A stretch of 64,000 nucleotides of DNA, taken from assembly GCF_050632395.1 (NCBI RefSeq), contig NZ_CP192600.1, forward strand, positions 3,968,001 through 4,032,000, written 5' to 3'. The notes below the pieces were generated by a model. The model was not told the origin of the DNA and made no database searches. It saw only the letters and a program-made list of their open reading frames with translations. A program made the position numbers and the translations under genes. Below, piece after piece: positions 1 through 8,753 of the stretch (position 1 is the first letter of the stretch; the number at the start of each line of letters is the position of its first letter). Origin of the DNA: JAUYQR01 sp050632395. Its GTDB lineage: Bacteria > Pseudomonadota > Alphaproteobacteria > Rhodobacterales > Rhodobacteraceae.

Positions 1-729
1 GGCTAGACGTTCATCGAATTCGAGCGCGTCGAACAGGACGGGCTGGCCGCCGATCAAGAGAAGATTGCGCAGATGCAGATCGCCATGCACCCGCTTGACG
101 TGACCGGCACCAGACCGTTCACGAAGCATCGGTGCAAGGGTGGACTGGTGCTGCCGCGACTGCTCAAGGAACGCACCAACCAGTCCGCTGCCGGCTAATC
201 CACCAAGTGGGGTCAGCACGCGGCCCAACTCGTCAAGGATGTCGCGGATCAGGTCATCGCCCTTGTCCTGAAGCACCGGGCAAGTGGCGTGGAAGCGATG
301 CACGGCCTGTCCCAAGGCCTCGGCGACTGAGTCAGTCAAGCGACCACTGGCGGCCACGGCGGTCATTTCGCAATCGGTGGCAAAACGATGCATCCGCAAG
401 GCCCATTCCACGGGTGCTCCGACTCCGTTGAGGGCAAGGCCACCGTCAGCGGCTCGTGTCACAGCCACCAGATCGCGATAGATCATCGGAGCGGCCGGCT
501 TGTTCAGGGCTAGTTCACGTTCCAATAGGGCGCGGCGGCGGTCGGGTGTGGACTGGTCAAGGTAGTCGTAGCGCACCGCGCGCTTGATTTTCAGCGCAAC
601 GTCACCGCCCAGAAACACGTGCGCGCAATGGGTCTGGACGTGATGCACCGGACCGCGCGCGGAAAATGCCGCGCCTGACTGCAGGAAGCGGATCACGTCA
701 TTCTGCACGTTGCCATCGGTCCTCGACAT
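1..729 (-). CDS. APH-fold/AAA-type ATPase family protein, partial (N-terminal part)
   Basis: An open frame of 243 codons starts at the ATG at 729 and runs off the left edge without a stop. Residues near the visible end contain HGDLHLRN followed by FDALEFDE. This is the catalytic loop and metal-binding region of aminoglycoside-phosphotransferase-like (APH) folds. In the family with this exact N-terminal form, the APH-like half is usually followed by an AAA-type P-loop kinase half, which would lie outside the window. The substrate is unknown. The gene diverges from the beta-CASP gene at 956 and the two share a 226-base control region with an FNR/CRP-like palindrome. Related proteins often sit with stress or low-oxygen genes (family knowledge); I infer the same here. 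The C-terminal half cannot be confirmed from this window. Confidence 0.75.
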   Translation of the reverse strand, partial: MSRTDGNVQNDVIRFLQSGAAFSARGPVHHVQTHCAHVFLGGDVALKIKRAVRYDYLDQSTPDRRRALLERELALNKPAAPMIYRDLVAVTRAADGGLALNGVGAPVEWALRMHRFATDCEMTAVAASGRLTDSVAEALGQAVHRFHATCPVLQDKGDDLIRDILDELGRVLTPLGGLAGSGLVGAFLEQSRQHQSTLAPMLRERSGAGHVKRVHGDLHLRNLLLIGGQPVLFDALEFDERLA

Positions 730-792
730 CTTGGAAATGCTTTCTGCTGACGTGCCCACGCACAAGCTGACCCCAATTCGCCGACACTTGCC

Positions 793-806
793 TTGACCTC
801 CGTCAA
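793..806. promoter_or_regulatory. FNR/CRP-family palindrome, TTGAC-N4-GTCAA
   Basis: A perfect inverted repeat, TTGAC CTCC GTCAA, lies between two divergent genes. It has the geometry of FNR, FnrL or Dnr boxes (TTGAT-N4-ATCAA) with C/G at the inner position. It is 64 bases from the left gene start and about 150 bases from the beta-CASP start, so it could serve either direction. Which regulator binds is inference. Confidence 0.5.
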
Positions 807-911
807 CTGCTGGCTGTGTGAAACTGGCGATCAGCGGCAATGATGCAAATCAACGCCGGCTGGAAGACGTTCGCCTACGCTTCACCCATGAAGCGGTGAG
901 GAGACGGACTT

Positions 912-965
912 ATGACAAGGATCGACGGGACGACAGCCGACGGTGTTTGGTTGAAATGCGTCTGA
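912..965 (+). other. possible 17-codon leader ORF overlapping the beta-CASP gene start
   Basis: An ATG at 912 is preceded by a good purine-rich ribosome site (GAGGAG, about 898-904). It opens a 17-codon frame ending in TGA at 963-965, a few bases inside the beta-CASP gene whose ATG is at 956. That ATG has no clear ribosome site of its own, so translational coupling from this short frame is possible. The peptide resembles nothing known. Confidence 0.3.
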
Positions 966-2326
966 CGTTTCATGGTGCGGCAGGGGGAGTGACCGGGTCC
1001 TGCCATCTGCTCGAGGTGCAGGGCCGACGCGTATTGGTCGATTGCGGCATGTTTCAGGGTGGCCGTGAACTAGACGAGGACAATGCCCAGGATTTCGGCT
1101 TTGATCCCGAGACGGTTGACGTCCTTTTGCTGACACACGCGCATCTAGATCATTGCGGGCGCATCCCGCTTCTGGTCAAGCGCGGCTTTACCGGCGAGAT
1201 CATCTGCACTGCCGCGACGAAAGACCTGACGCGCCTTGTGCTCCTCGATTCTGCGCGTTTGCATCAGGAAGAGGCTAGGCGGCGGCATCGGCATGGCGGC
1301 GGTGACGAGCCGCTTTACGACACGATCGACGTGATGGACAGCCTCGACCGGTTTGGTCGCGTCGCAAGATATGGCAGCAAGATGGACCTTGGCGCCGGCA
1401 TCGTCGCGGAGTGGTTCGATGCTGGTCATATCCTTGGATCGGCCAGCATCTGCCTGACGGTTGGCGCAGACCGGCAAGGACGGCGCATCCTGTTTTCGGG
1501 CGACATTGGTCCGGCCAACCGGCCGCTCCTGAACAGCCCCATGCCACCGTCGGGTGTGGATGTGGTGGTCATGGAAAGCACCTATGGTGACCGCGACCAC
1601 CGACCGCTTGACCGCTCGGTCGAAGAATTGAACGACGCGATTGGCCAGACTTTGGCGCGAGGCGGAAACGTGATCATCCCGACCTTCGCGCTCGAACGCG
1701 CGCAGGAACTTCTTTTCGCCCTGCGCCAAGGGCGCGAAGCGGGGGATCTGCCGCGCGCCTTGCAGGTGTTCCTCGACTCGCCGATGGCGATTTCGGCGAC
1801 GCAGATTTACCGCCGCCATCCGGACGATCTGAAGCCCGAGATCGCGGCGCTGCTGGCGCGCAGGGTAGATCCGTTCGCGATGCCCGGCCTGCATTTCGTC
1901 GAAGAGGCGTCGGAGTCGATGGCCCTTAACGCGATACGGTCTGGCGCCGTGTTCATCGCCGGATCGGGCATGTGCACCGGGGGCCGGGTGCGCCACCACC
2001 TGCGCCACAACCTTGGCCATGCCGATTGCAGCGTAATTTTCGTGGGATTTGCCGCCGAAGGCACCCTTGCGCGCATCATCATCGACGGGGCTAAATCGGT
2101 GAAGCTGTTCGGCGACGAAATTGCCGTTCGGGCAAACATCCATACGATCAACGGCTTTTCTGCCCATGCCGGGCAATCTGATTTGATCAATTGGCACCGT
2201 CGCACGGGCTCACCTTCCGTGACTTTTCTTGTACACGGCGAAACGGCGGCGCGTCAGGCTCTTGCAGGTGCTCTGCATGGCACCCGGGTGGAACTGCCGG
2301 GCCTGCACCAGCACTACGACCTGTGA
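956..2326 (+). CDS. MBL-fold/beta-CASP metallohydrolase (RNA-specificity domain)
   Basis: A 456-residue protein of the metallo-beta-lactamase/beta-CASP family, which includes RNases and CPSF-73-like nucleases. The zinc-binding motif HAHLDHCGR is at residues 61-69. A second metal motif is near DAGHILGS, a conserved aspartate is in the FSGDIG stretch, the beta-CASP region carries MESTYGDR, and the C-terminal metal histidines are in GFSAHAG and FLVHGE. I chose the ATG at 956 because the family begins with the strand MRLTFHGAA. The upstream ATG at 818 would add 46 residues unlike the family. It is the first gene right of the FNR-like palindrome and is followed after 235 bases by an MgtA-like pump. 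The likely activity is RNA cleavage, substrate unknown. Confidence 0.85.
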   Translation: MRLTFHGAAGGVTGSCHLLEVQGRRVLVDCGMFQGGRELDEDNAQDFGFDPETVDVLLLTHAHLDHCGRIPLLVKRGFTGEIICTAATKDLTRLVLLDSARLHQEEARRRHRHGGGDEPLYDTIDVMDSLDRFGRVARYGSKMDLGAGIVAEWFDAGHILGSASICLTVGADRQGRRILFSGDIGPANRPLLNSPMPPSGVDVVVMESTYGDRDHRPLDRSVEELNDAIGQTLARGGNVIIPTFALERAQELLFALRQGREAGDLPRALQVFLDSPMAISATQIYRRHPDDLKPEIAALLARRVDPFAMPGLHFVEEASESMALNAIRSGAVFIAGSGMCTGGRVRHHLRHNLGHADCSVIFVGFAAEGTLARIIIDGAKSVKLFGDEIAVRANIHTINGFSAHAGQSDLINWHRRTGSPSVTFLVHGETAARQALAGALHGTRVELPGLHQHYDL

Positions 2327-2561
2327 CTCTCGGACTTCGCATCCTCACGGCAGAAGGCAGCGCAGATGGAGCCCAAGGATTGTAAAACGTCAGGATACCT
2401 CCTGTCGGGCAGTGGGGCTGAGACCCGGAGCCATGAGCGGCTAACCGGGTCGGTCGAATATGAGGGTAAGGGCGGGCTTTTCAACGCAAGGAAGACCAAG
2501 CCCTCCAGCAGGCTGGATGCGCGCGTCAGTCATGCAGATCCGCCGACGTTGAGCCAGGCTC
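2327..2561 (+). other. 235-base spacer/leader with an imperfect hairpin at 2424-2449
   Basis: No coding frame here looks real. The clearest structure is CCCGGAGCC pairing with GGCT-AA-CCGGG (2424-2432 with 2439-2449, a two-base bulge and a six-base loop). No U-run follows, so it is not a standard terminator. It could be the 3' end of the beta-CASP transcript or part of a 5' leader for the pump gene. I could not match it to an M-box or another known magnesium-sensing leader. Confidence 0.3.
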
Positions 2562-5099
2562 ATGGCTGAGGTACCGGAAGCCTGGTGGTCCTGCACGGCC
2601 GCGGAACTGCTGGCCGCTCTTGGCACCGGCGAAGCAGGTCTGGACGGGGCCGAGGCTGCGCGACGTTTGGCGCTCGTGGGGCCGAACCTTGTAGCGTCGC
2701 GGGATGACCGCGGCTGGGCAGGCCTGCTGCTACGCCAATATGAAAGCCCGTTGGTCTTGATTCTGATCTTCGCCGCGCTGATTTCGCTGGTCGTGCAGGA
2801 GTGGACCGAGGCCGGAATCATTCTGGCGATTGTCGCAAGCAGCACCCTGCTGAGTTTTGCGCAGGAATACCGCGCGGCCCGTGCAGTGCAAGCGCTTCGA
2901 AGCCGGCTCGCGCTGTCGGTAAGTGTTCTGCGTGGCGGCGAGATCGAGGCGATCCCTGCAGAAGCGGTGGTGACCGGCGACATCGTGCAGCTTTCGGCTG
3001 GCAACCTGATTCCGGCGGATGGGGTCGTCATCGAGGCGCGGGATTTCCTTGTGAGCCAGGCCGCCCTGACCGGAGAGTCCTTTCCGGTCGAGAAACGTCC
3101 TGCGCCCTCGCCGGTTGCGGCGACTTTGATCGACCGCACGAACGCGGTGTTCCTCGGCACCTCGGTGCGCAGTGGGACCGCGCGGATGCTTGTGGTCACC
3201 GCCGGAAGCGGCACCGCCTACGGCGCTATTGCCGAAAGGATGGGGCAACGTGACCCCGAGACGGATTTCGAACGCGGTTTGCGCCATTTTGGCGCGCTCT
3301 TGATGCGGGTGATGATGGTCATCGTGACACTGGTCCTGACTGCAAACTTGCTGTTGGACCGTCCGGTGATCGACAGCCTGCTTTTTGCCGTGGCGCTGGC
3401 AGTGGGTCTGACGCCGGAACTCTTGCCCGCCATCGTAAGTGTCACGATGGCCGCTGGTGCGCGGCGGATGGCGAAGGCGGGTGTCCTTGTGCGCCGTTCA
3501 GCGGCGATCGAGAACCTGGGGACAGCAGATATCCTCTGCACCGACAAGACCGGCACGCTGACCACCGGCCAGATGGTGCTGAGTGGCGCGACCGATCCCG
3601 TGGGGCAGGCATCCGACGCCGTGTTTCGCTTTGCGCTGATCAATGCGCATTTCGAGACCGGGATCGAGAATCCGCTCGATACAGCCATAATCGCGGCCGC
3701 GGAACGGCGTGGGATTGACTTGCCGGGCAATCCCAAGGTGGACGAAATTCCCTACGACTTTCTTCGTAAGCGGCTGACGATCGTCGTCGATCTGCCAAAT
3801 GAGGAAGCTCATCTTGTGGTCACAAAGGGGTCATTCGATACCGTCCTGACCTGCTGCGACACCTTCGATGCCCCTGATGGCCCACGACCACTTGATCCTG
3901 AGACCCGCGCGAGTCTGGCCGACTTCGTCGCCGCAAGGGGCGCTGAAGGGGTTCGCGTCCTGGGGGTGGCAACCCGCCGCCTTGCACCGAAGTCGCGCTA
4001 TGAAGTCAGCGACGAAGCTGGAATGACGTTTGCGGGCTTCCTTCTGTTCATCGATCCCCTCAAAGCCGGGATCGACAATACGCTGACGGCGCTGGCGGCG
4101 CTGGGCATTTCGGTGAAGATAATCACCGGCGACAACCGCCATGTGGCCGAACATGTGGCTCGCGCCGTGGGTCTGGAGCCAACCGTAATCACCGGGGCCG
4201 AGCTGATCGCGACCCGGGACGAGGCGCTCTGGCATCTTGCGGAACATTGCAACGTGTTTGCCGAGGCCGACCCGCAGCAGAAAGAGCGGATCGTGCGGGC
4301 CTTGCAGACACGCGGGCATTCGGTGGCCTACCTGGGCGACGGCATCAATGACGCCCCGGCGCTACGGCAGGCGGATGTTGGCATATCCGTTGAGGATGCC
4401 GTCGACGTGGCGCGCGAAAGCGCCGACATCGTACTCATGGCCCCGGACCTCGACATCCTGCGCCAAGGGATCGTGGATGGCCGGAAAACCTTTGCCAATA
4501 CGTTGAAATACATCTCGATCACCACGAGTGCGAATTTCGGCAACATGATCAGCATGGCGCTTGGCACCTTGTTCCTGCCGTTCCTGCCCCTGACGGCGGC
4601 GCAGATCCTGCTGAACAACTTCCTGTCCGACATTCCCTCGCTGGCAGTGGCAAGCGATCGGGTCGATGCCGAAGCTGTCGCCCGGGCGCCACGCTGGGAT
4701 CTGCGCGCGATACGGAGCTATATGGTGGTGTTCGGGCTGGTGAGTACGGTCTTCGACCTTTTGACCTTCGGTGTGTTGATCTGGGTGTTCCATGCGGACG
4801 AAACGCTGTTCCAAAGCACCTGGTTCACAGTGTCACTTCTTACGGAACTGGTTGTGGTGATGGTCCTGCGCACCCGCCGTGTTTTCTGGTCGAGCCAGCC
4901 AGGCAAGGTGCTTCTGGCCGCAACGGTTGCCGTAGCAATGCTTGCGTTGGTGATACCCTGGTTGGGGCCTTTCGCGGGACTGTTAGGGTTTTCAGCCTTG
5001 CCAATGCCGGTGTTGGCCAGCAGCCTGGCAATCGTGACGCTCTACGCAATTGCCACCGAAGGCGTGAAGCTGGGCGTTCGATCTGCCTTTTCAATGTGA
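2562..5099 (+). CDS. mgtA: MgtA-like P-type cation ATPase (P3B)
   Basis: An 845-residue P-type ATPase. The order is an N-terminal cation-ATPase domain, the actuator loop TGES at residues 170-173, the membrane motif GLTPELLP, the phosphorylation site DKTGTLT with D328, a nucleotide domain, and the hinge GDGINDAPA near 592. A C-terminal block of four or more membrane helices follows. GLTPELLP and the IENLGTADILCTDKTG neighbourhood are typical of P3B magnesium importers (MgtA/MgtB) rather than calcium, proton or heavy-metal pumps. It is slightly shorter than enterobacterial MgtA (about 900 residues), mainly at the N terminus. The start is the first in-frame ATG and has only a weak ribosome site. 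Mg2+ transport is a family-based inference, and the context suggests expression together with the low-oxygen/stress genes to its left. Confidence 0.8.
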   Translation: MAEVPEAWWSCTAAELLAALGTGEAGLDGAEAARRLALVGPNLVASRDDRGWAGLLLRQYESPLVLILIFAALISLVVQEWTEAGIILAIVASSTLLSFAQEYRAARAVQALRSRLALSVSVLRGGEIEAIPAEAVVTGDIVQLSAGNLIPADGVVIEARDFLVSQAALTGESFPVEKRPAPSPVAATLIDRTNAVFLGTSVRSGTARMLVVTAGSGTAYGAIAERMGQRDPETDFERGLRHFGALLMRVMMVIVTLVLTANLLLDRPVIDSLLFAVALAVGLTPELLPAIVSVTMAAGARRMAKAGVLVRRSAAIENLGTADILCTDKTGTLTTGQMVLSGATDPVGQASDAVFRFALINAHFETGIENPLDTAIIAAAERRGIDLPGNPKVDEIPYDFLRKRLTIVVDLPNEEAHLVVTKGSFDTVLTCCDTFDAPDGPRPLDPETRASLADFVAARGAEGVRVLGVATRRLAPKSRYEVSDEAGMTFAGFLLFIDPLKAGIDNTLTALAALGISVKIITGDNRHVAEHVARAVGLEPTVITGAELIATRDEALWHLAEHCNVFAEADPQQKERIVRALQTRGHSVAYLGDGINDAPALRQADVGISVEDAVDVARESADIVLMAPDLDILRQGIVDGRKTFANTLKYISITTSANFGNMISMALGTLFLPFLPLTAAQILLNNFLSDIPSLAVASDRVDAEAVARAPRWDLRAIRSYMVVFGLVSTVFDLLTFGVLIWVFHADETLFQSTWFTVSLLTELVVVMVLRTRRVFWSSQPGKVLLAATVAVAMLALVIPWLGPFAGLLGFSALPMPVLASSLAIVTLYAIATEGVKLGVRSAFSM

Positions 5100-5194
5100 T
5101 CAAAGGCGGCGACTGCCTTGACCCCATTCCGCACGGCTGATGCGACGATTGCGTGCCCGAGTCTTGTAGATTCCCTTACCCAGACAGCTTCGCC

Positions 5195-5806
5195 CTAGCC
5201 GCCGTCGTTGCGCTTGGAAAGGGCTTTTCCGAAGATCGCTGCAACGCGCGCTTCGGCAGCGCGGTAGGCCGCGAAATCCTTTGACGTGGCTTTGACGCCA
5301 AACTTGGTGGCCATGATCGTTGCTGCCACTTCGTCGGCAGATGCCCCTAGGCCTTCAAGGCTTAGCCGACCGTCCGCCACGCCCGCTTCGATCCAGCGCG
5401 CGATATGCCCTGTTATCCGGGTATGGGCTTCTTGCACCGCAGGCTGCGTGAACGGGGTGTCCGCCGAGAGAATTTCGTCAGCGTGGGGCGAGTTCATCAT
5501 CGCTTCCATCGCATCGCCGTCGATAGCGTGAAACGTCGCGAGCAGGGTGTCGACCGTGTCGCCCGCTGTGGCCAGCACCTTCAGGACGGCCTTTTCCGAC
5601 CGTTCGAAATGTGTGCGGACCAGCGCATTGAAGATGTCTTCCTTGCCAGCGTAGTGGAGGTAAAGCGCTGGCCGCGACATGCCCGCCCCAATGGCGATGT
5701 CGGCCATTGACGTGCGTCGCAAACCATAGCGGGCGAAGGCCGTGAAAGCTGCGCGCAGAATGGCGGCATCCTTGGGGTCGATGGTAGGGCCAGCCTCGGT
5801 GTCCAT
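5195..5806 (-). CDS. TetR/AcrR-family regulator
   Basis: A 203-residue regulator. The N-terminal helix-turn-helix of the TetR family spans about residues 15-60 (AAFTAFARYGLRRTSMADIA, then GMSRPALYLHYAGKEDIF). The rest is a ligand-binding domain of its own type. The gene diverges from the two-subunit oxidoreductase at 5899 with 92 bases between, the usual arrangement for a local repressor of the neighbouring operon. A near-consensus sigma-70 promoter reads into it from that gap (TTGACA at 5882-5877, CATTAT at 5859-5854). The ligand is probably the oxidoreductase substrate (inference). Confidence 0.88.
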   Translation of the reverse strand: MDTEAGPTIDPKDAAILRAAFTAFARYGLRRTSMADIAIGAGMSRPALYLHYAGKEDIFNALVRTHFERSEKAVLKVLATAGDTVDTLLATFHAIDGDAMEAMMNSPHADEILSADTPFTQPAVQEAHTRITGHIARWIEAGVADGRLSLEGLGASADEVAATIMATKFGVKATSKDFAAYRAAEARVAAIFGKALSKRNDGG

Positions 5807-5853
5807 GCCTTCGTATTGCAGAAATCGGGCTCTCCGTCAAACCAGCAGTAGAC

Positions 5854-5882
5854 ATAATGACAGTTTTAGTCCAATTTGTCAA
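5854..5882 (-). promoter_or_regulatory. tetR promoter with overlapping inverted repeat (candidate operator)
   Basis: On the minus strand TTGACA (5882-5877) and CATTAT (5859-5854) are 17 bases apart, close to the sigma-70 consensus. The same bases include the inverted repeat TGACA-N14-TGTCA (5858-5862 and 5877-5881). A repressor on this repeat would block its own promoter and could also affect the divergent operon at 5899. Binding by the TetR protein is inferred from position. Confidence 0.5.
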
Positions 5883-5898
5883 AAATAGGAGGCCAAGC

Positions 5899-6363
5899 AT
5901 GAGCTATTCCCTTTCCATCAATGGCGTAACCCGCCAGATTGACCTGCAGGGCGACGTGCCGCTCCTTTGGGCGCTGCGCGACGGCCTCTCCCTGACCGGC
6001 ACCAAATTCGGCTGTGGCGTTGCTGCTTGCGGCGCTTGCACCGTCTTGATCGACGGTGAGGCGGTGCGCTCATGCCAAGTCTCGCTTGCTGATGCTGCGG
6101 GAGAGATCATTACCATTGAGGGCCTCGGCCAACCCGGCGCTCTTGCGCCGCTGCAGCAGGCCTGGGTTCAGCATCAAGTTGCGCAATGCGGTTACTGCCA
6201 GTCCGGCCAGATCATGCAGGCAGCAGCGCTTCTGGCCGCGAACCCGGACCCTACCGATCAGAACATTGATGACGCCATGCAAGGCAACCTCTGCCGCTGC
6301 GGCACATACCCCCGTATCCGAGCCGCAATCCACGACGCCGCCAAGATGATGAAGGCAGGCTGA
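5899..6363 (+). CDS. 2Fe-2S subunit of xanthine-oxidase-family oxidoreductase (IorA-type)
   Basis: A 154-residue small subunit with two 2Fe-2S clusters. The plant-type ferredoxin cluster is in GCGVAACGACTVL with a later cysteine in RSCQ. The second cluster is in CGYCQSGQI and NLCRCGTYPRI. The length matches the small subunit of isoquinoline 1-oxidoreductase and related aldehyde dehydrogenases. The ATG at 5899 follows a strong ribosome site (AGGAGG at 5888-5893); an in-frame ATG 42 bases upstream lies inside the tetR promoter. One base separates it from the large-subunit gene. It carries electrons from the molybdenum centre of the partner to an acceptor, perhaps a periplasmic cytochrome. Confidence 0.9.
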   Translation: MSYSLSINGVTRQIDLQGDVPLLWALRDGLSLTGTKFGCGVAACGACTVLIDGEAVRSCQVSLADAAGEIITIEGLGQPGALAPLQQAWVQHQVAQCGYCQSGQIMQAAALLAANPDPTDQNIDDAMQGNLCRCGTYPRIRAAIHDAAKMMKAG

Positions 6364-6364
6364 C

Positions 6365-8611
6365 ATGGCGTCCTGGAAAACAATCACCCGCCGTTCGTTC
6401 ATCGTGCTTGGCGCGGCTGTCGTCGGTGGAGCAGCCTTCGGGGCCTACAAGGTGGCCGAGGTACCGGTGAACCCGCTCCTTCCCACGCCCGGCGCCACCC
6501 CGCTGAACCCTTGGGTCATCATCAACGCCGACGGCATCACCGTCATCGCCCCCCGGGCCGAGATGGGGCAGGGCATCTCCACAACCCTCGCCGCGCTCGT
6601 CGCAGAAGAGCTTGACGTCGACTGGGCCCAGATCCGTGTGCTGCACGGTCCTCCGGCGCAGGCATACTACAACGCTGGCTTCGTTGATCGCATGTCGAAT
6701 GAACCCGACTACATCCTGTCCAAGGCTGACAACACGCCCAATGCCGTCCTTGCTGCCCTGCCTAAAATCCTGTCGCTCCAAATGACCGGCGGCTCTACCG
6801 GCGCGATCGGAGGCTTTCACCAGATGCGTCTTGCCGGTGCGGGCGCTCGTGAGGCGCTGAAGGCCGCTGCCGCCAAGCGACTTGGCGTTTCGCCCGACAC
6901 GCTGAAAACCGAAGCTGGCACTGTTATCGGCGAAAAGACTTTCACCTACGCCGAACTTGCCGAGGAAGCCGTGACGATGGTTCCTGCGGATATCGCGCTC
7001 CGCGATCCTTCGACCTGGCGCTTTGTCGGCAAAGCTATGCCGCGCCTTGACATGGTGGCTAAGTCAACCGGGACCGAGACATTCGGTATCGACATCACCC
7101 TTCCGGGCATGAAATTCGCCACCGTCCGGATGAACCCCAAGCGCGGCGGGCCGATGACCAGCTTCGATCCCGCTGCCGCCTTGGCCCTTCCCGGCGTCGA
7201 TCAGGTGATCGGCCTCGGCTCGGGCATTGCCGTCGTCGCCAACAACACGTGGTCGGCCATGCAAGCCGCGGCATTGGTGGATATCCAGTGGGGTCCAGCC
7301 GACTATCCCGCCGATACCGCCGCCATGCTGGCCCGCATCGAAGCAGCTTTTGCCACCGCGCCGGACTCGCGTCTTCGCGATGATGGCGACGTTGAAGCCG
7401 AGCTTGCCAAAGGCGACGTGATCGAAGCCGAATACCGCATTCCGTTCCTTGCCCATGCTGCGATGGAACCGCTGAACGCCACTGCATGGGTCAAGTCGGA
7501 TGGCGCGGTAGAGGTGTGGTGCGGCAATCAGGCTCCAATTCTGACCCGGGATGCCATCGCCACGGCTCTTCGGACCGACAGCGCCAAGGTTACGCTGCAC
7601 ACGCCCCCCATGGGCGGCGGCTTCGGTGGCCGCACCGATCCGGTTCCCGCCATTTTTGCCGCTCGCGTCGCTGCCGCGATGCCCGATACGCCGATCAAGG
7701 TGACGTGGAGCCGTGAGGAGGACATGACACAGGACTATTACCGCCCGGCCGCGATTGCCCGACTTTCGGGTCGGCTGGACGGTGGCAAGGCAACTGCCCT
7801 GTGGGGGCGCACTGCCGCCCCTTCGGCCACCCACAGCGCACTTGGCCGGCTTATCGGTTTCGCGCCCCCCGGCCCGGACCGCGCCACGGTCGAAGGCGGC
7901 TTTGACCAACCCTACGGCTTGCCCAACTATCGCTACGACGGCCATCTTGCCGACCTTAAAGTCCCCTTGGGCTTTTGGCGGTCCGTCGGCAACTCAATGA
8001 ACGCATTCTTCCTGGAAAGCTTCATCGACGAGCTTGCCGATGCCGCCAAGACCGATCCCTTGCAGTTCCGGCTTGATCTGATGGGCGACACTCACGCGCC
8101 ATCGGTTACCCTTCTGGAAACCGTCCGCGACATGTCAGGCTGGGACACGCTCAAACGTCCCGGCTTCGGGCGTGGTGTTGCTTTCTGCTACTCCTTCGGG
8201 ACGCCCGTGGCAGAGGTGCTCGAGGTGCAGGACACCCCCGCTGGCATCAGGCTGACCCGAGCATGGATCGCCTGTGACCCAGGCCTTGCAATGGACCCCT
8301 CGATCATCGAAGCGCAGATGACCGGCGGAATGGTCTATGGTCTTTCGGCTGCGGTTCAGGGCGCGATCAGCTTTGCCGACCAACAGGTAGTCGAGCTGAA
8401 TTTCCCGGACTACGACCCACTGCGAATGCACACCACGCCAAGTTTCGAGGTGAAGATCCTGCAGAACAACGGCACCTTTGGCCATATCGGCGGCGCTGGC
8501 GAACCGGGCACCCCCCCCGCCGCACCTGCCCTTGCAAACGCGCTTTTTGATCTGACCGGCACCCGCGCTCGTGAACTTCCGCTAAACCGAACGTTTAATT
8601 TCATGGCCTGA
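6365..8611 (+). CDS. molybdopterin-binding large subunit, isoquinoline 1-oxidoreductase beta type
   Basis: A 748-residue molybdenum hydroxylase of the xanthine dehydrogenase family in its IorB/aldehyde-dehydrogenase branch. A Tat export signal is at the N terminus (TRRSFIVLG followed by a hydrophobic stretch), so the complex should be periplasmic. Conserved features include PRAEMGQG near the front, the glycine-rich PMGGGFGGR in the middle, and GGAGEPGTPP near the C terminus, which holds the catalytic glutamate of the family. No separate FAD subunit is present, consistent with the two-subunit type. The true substrate (an N-heterocycle or an aldehyde) cannot be read from the sequence. The divergent TetR gene suggests induction by substrate. 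Confidence 0.88.
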   Translation: MASWKTITRRSFIVLGAAVVGGAAFGAYKVAEVPVNPLLPTPGATPLNPWVIINADGITVIAPRAEMGQGISTTLAALVAEELDVDWAQIRVLHGPPAQAYYNAGFVDRMSNEPDYILSKADNTPNAVLAALPKILSLQMTGGSTGAIGGFHQMRLAGAGAREALKAAAAKRLGVSPDTLKTEAGTVIGEKTFTYAELAEEAVTMVPADIALRDPSTWRFVGKAMPRLDMVAKSTGTETFGIDITLPGMKFATVRMNPKRGGPMTSFDPAAALALPGVDQVIGLGSGIAVVANNTWSAMQAAALVDIQWGPADYPADTAAMLARIEAAFATAPDSRLRDDGDVEAELAKGDVIEAEYRIPFLAHAAMEPLNATAWVKSDGAVEVWCGNQAPILTRDAIATALRTDSAKVTLHTPPMGGGFGGRTDPVPAIFAARVAAAMPDTPIKVTWSREEDMTQDYYRPAAIARLSGRLDGGKATALWGRTAAPSATHSALGRLIGFAPPGPDRATVEGGFDQPYGLPNYRYDGHLADLKVPLGFWRSVGNSMNAFFLESFIDELADAAKTDPLQFRLDLMGDTHAPSVTLLETVRDMSGWDTLKRPGFGRGVAFCYSFGTPVAEVLEVQDTPAGIRLTRAWIACDPGLAMDPSIIEAQMTGGMVYGLSAAVQGAISFADQQVVELNFPDYDPLRMHTTPSFEVKILQNNGTFGHIGGAGEPGTPPAAPALANALFDLTGTRARELPLNRTFNFMA

Positions 8612-8654
8612 TCGGTAAACCGGTCGGTCCAACGGTCGCAGGCTCGTCGCGAAG

Positions 8655-8680
8655 GGAACCGGTCGCAGCCTTCGGACGTT
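8655..8680 (+). promoter_or_regulatory. EcfG-type promoter for the AI-2E-family gene
   Basis: GGAAC at 8655-8659 and CGTT at 8677-8680 are separated by 17 bases, the consensus for the alphaproteobacterial general stress sigma factor EcfG. The predicted transcript starts near 8688, which rules out the upstream ATG at 8679 and supports the ATG at 8754. Confidence 0.75.
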
Positions 8681-8753
8681 GAGTTTCGTCTGGAACCGAA
8701 CTTTGTTGCGGGCAGGTCCGCACAGACGAGGCGGATCGGAACCGTGGGGAAGC

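Noticed and set aside
2327..2561. M-box or mgtA-type magnesium riboswitch
   Set aside because: Only one bulged hairpin is evident and I could not find the conserved loops of the known leader classes.
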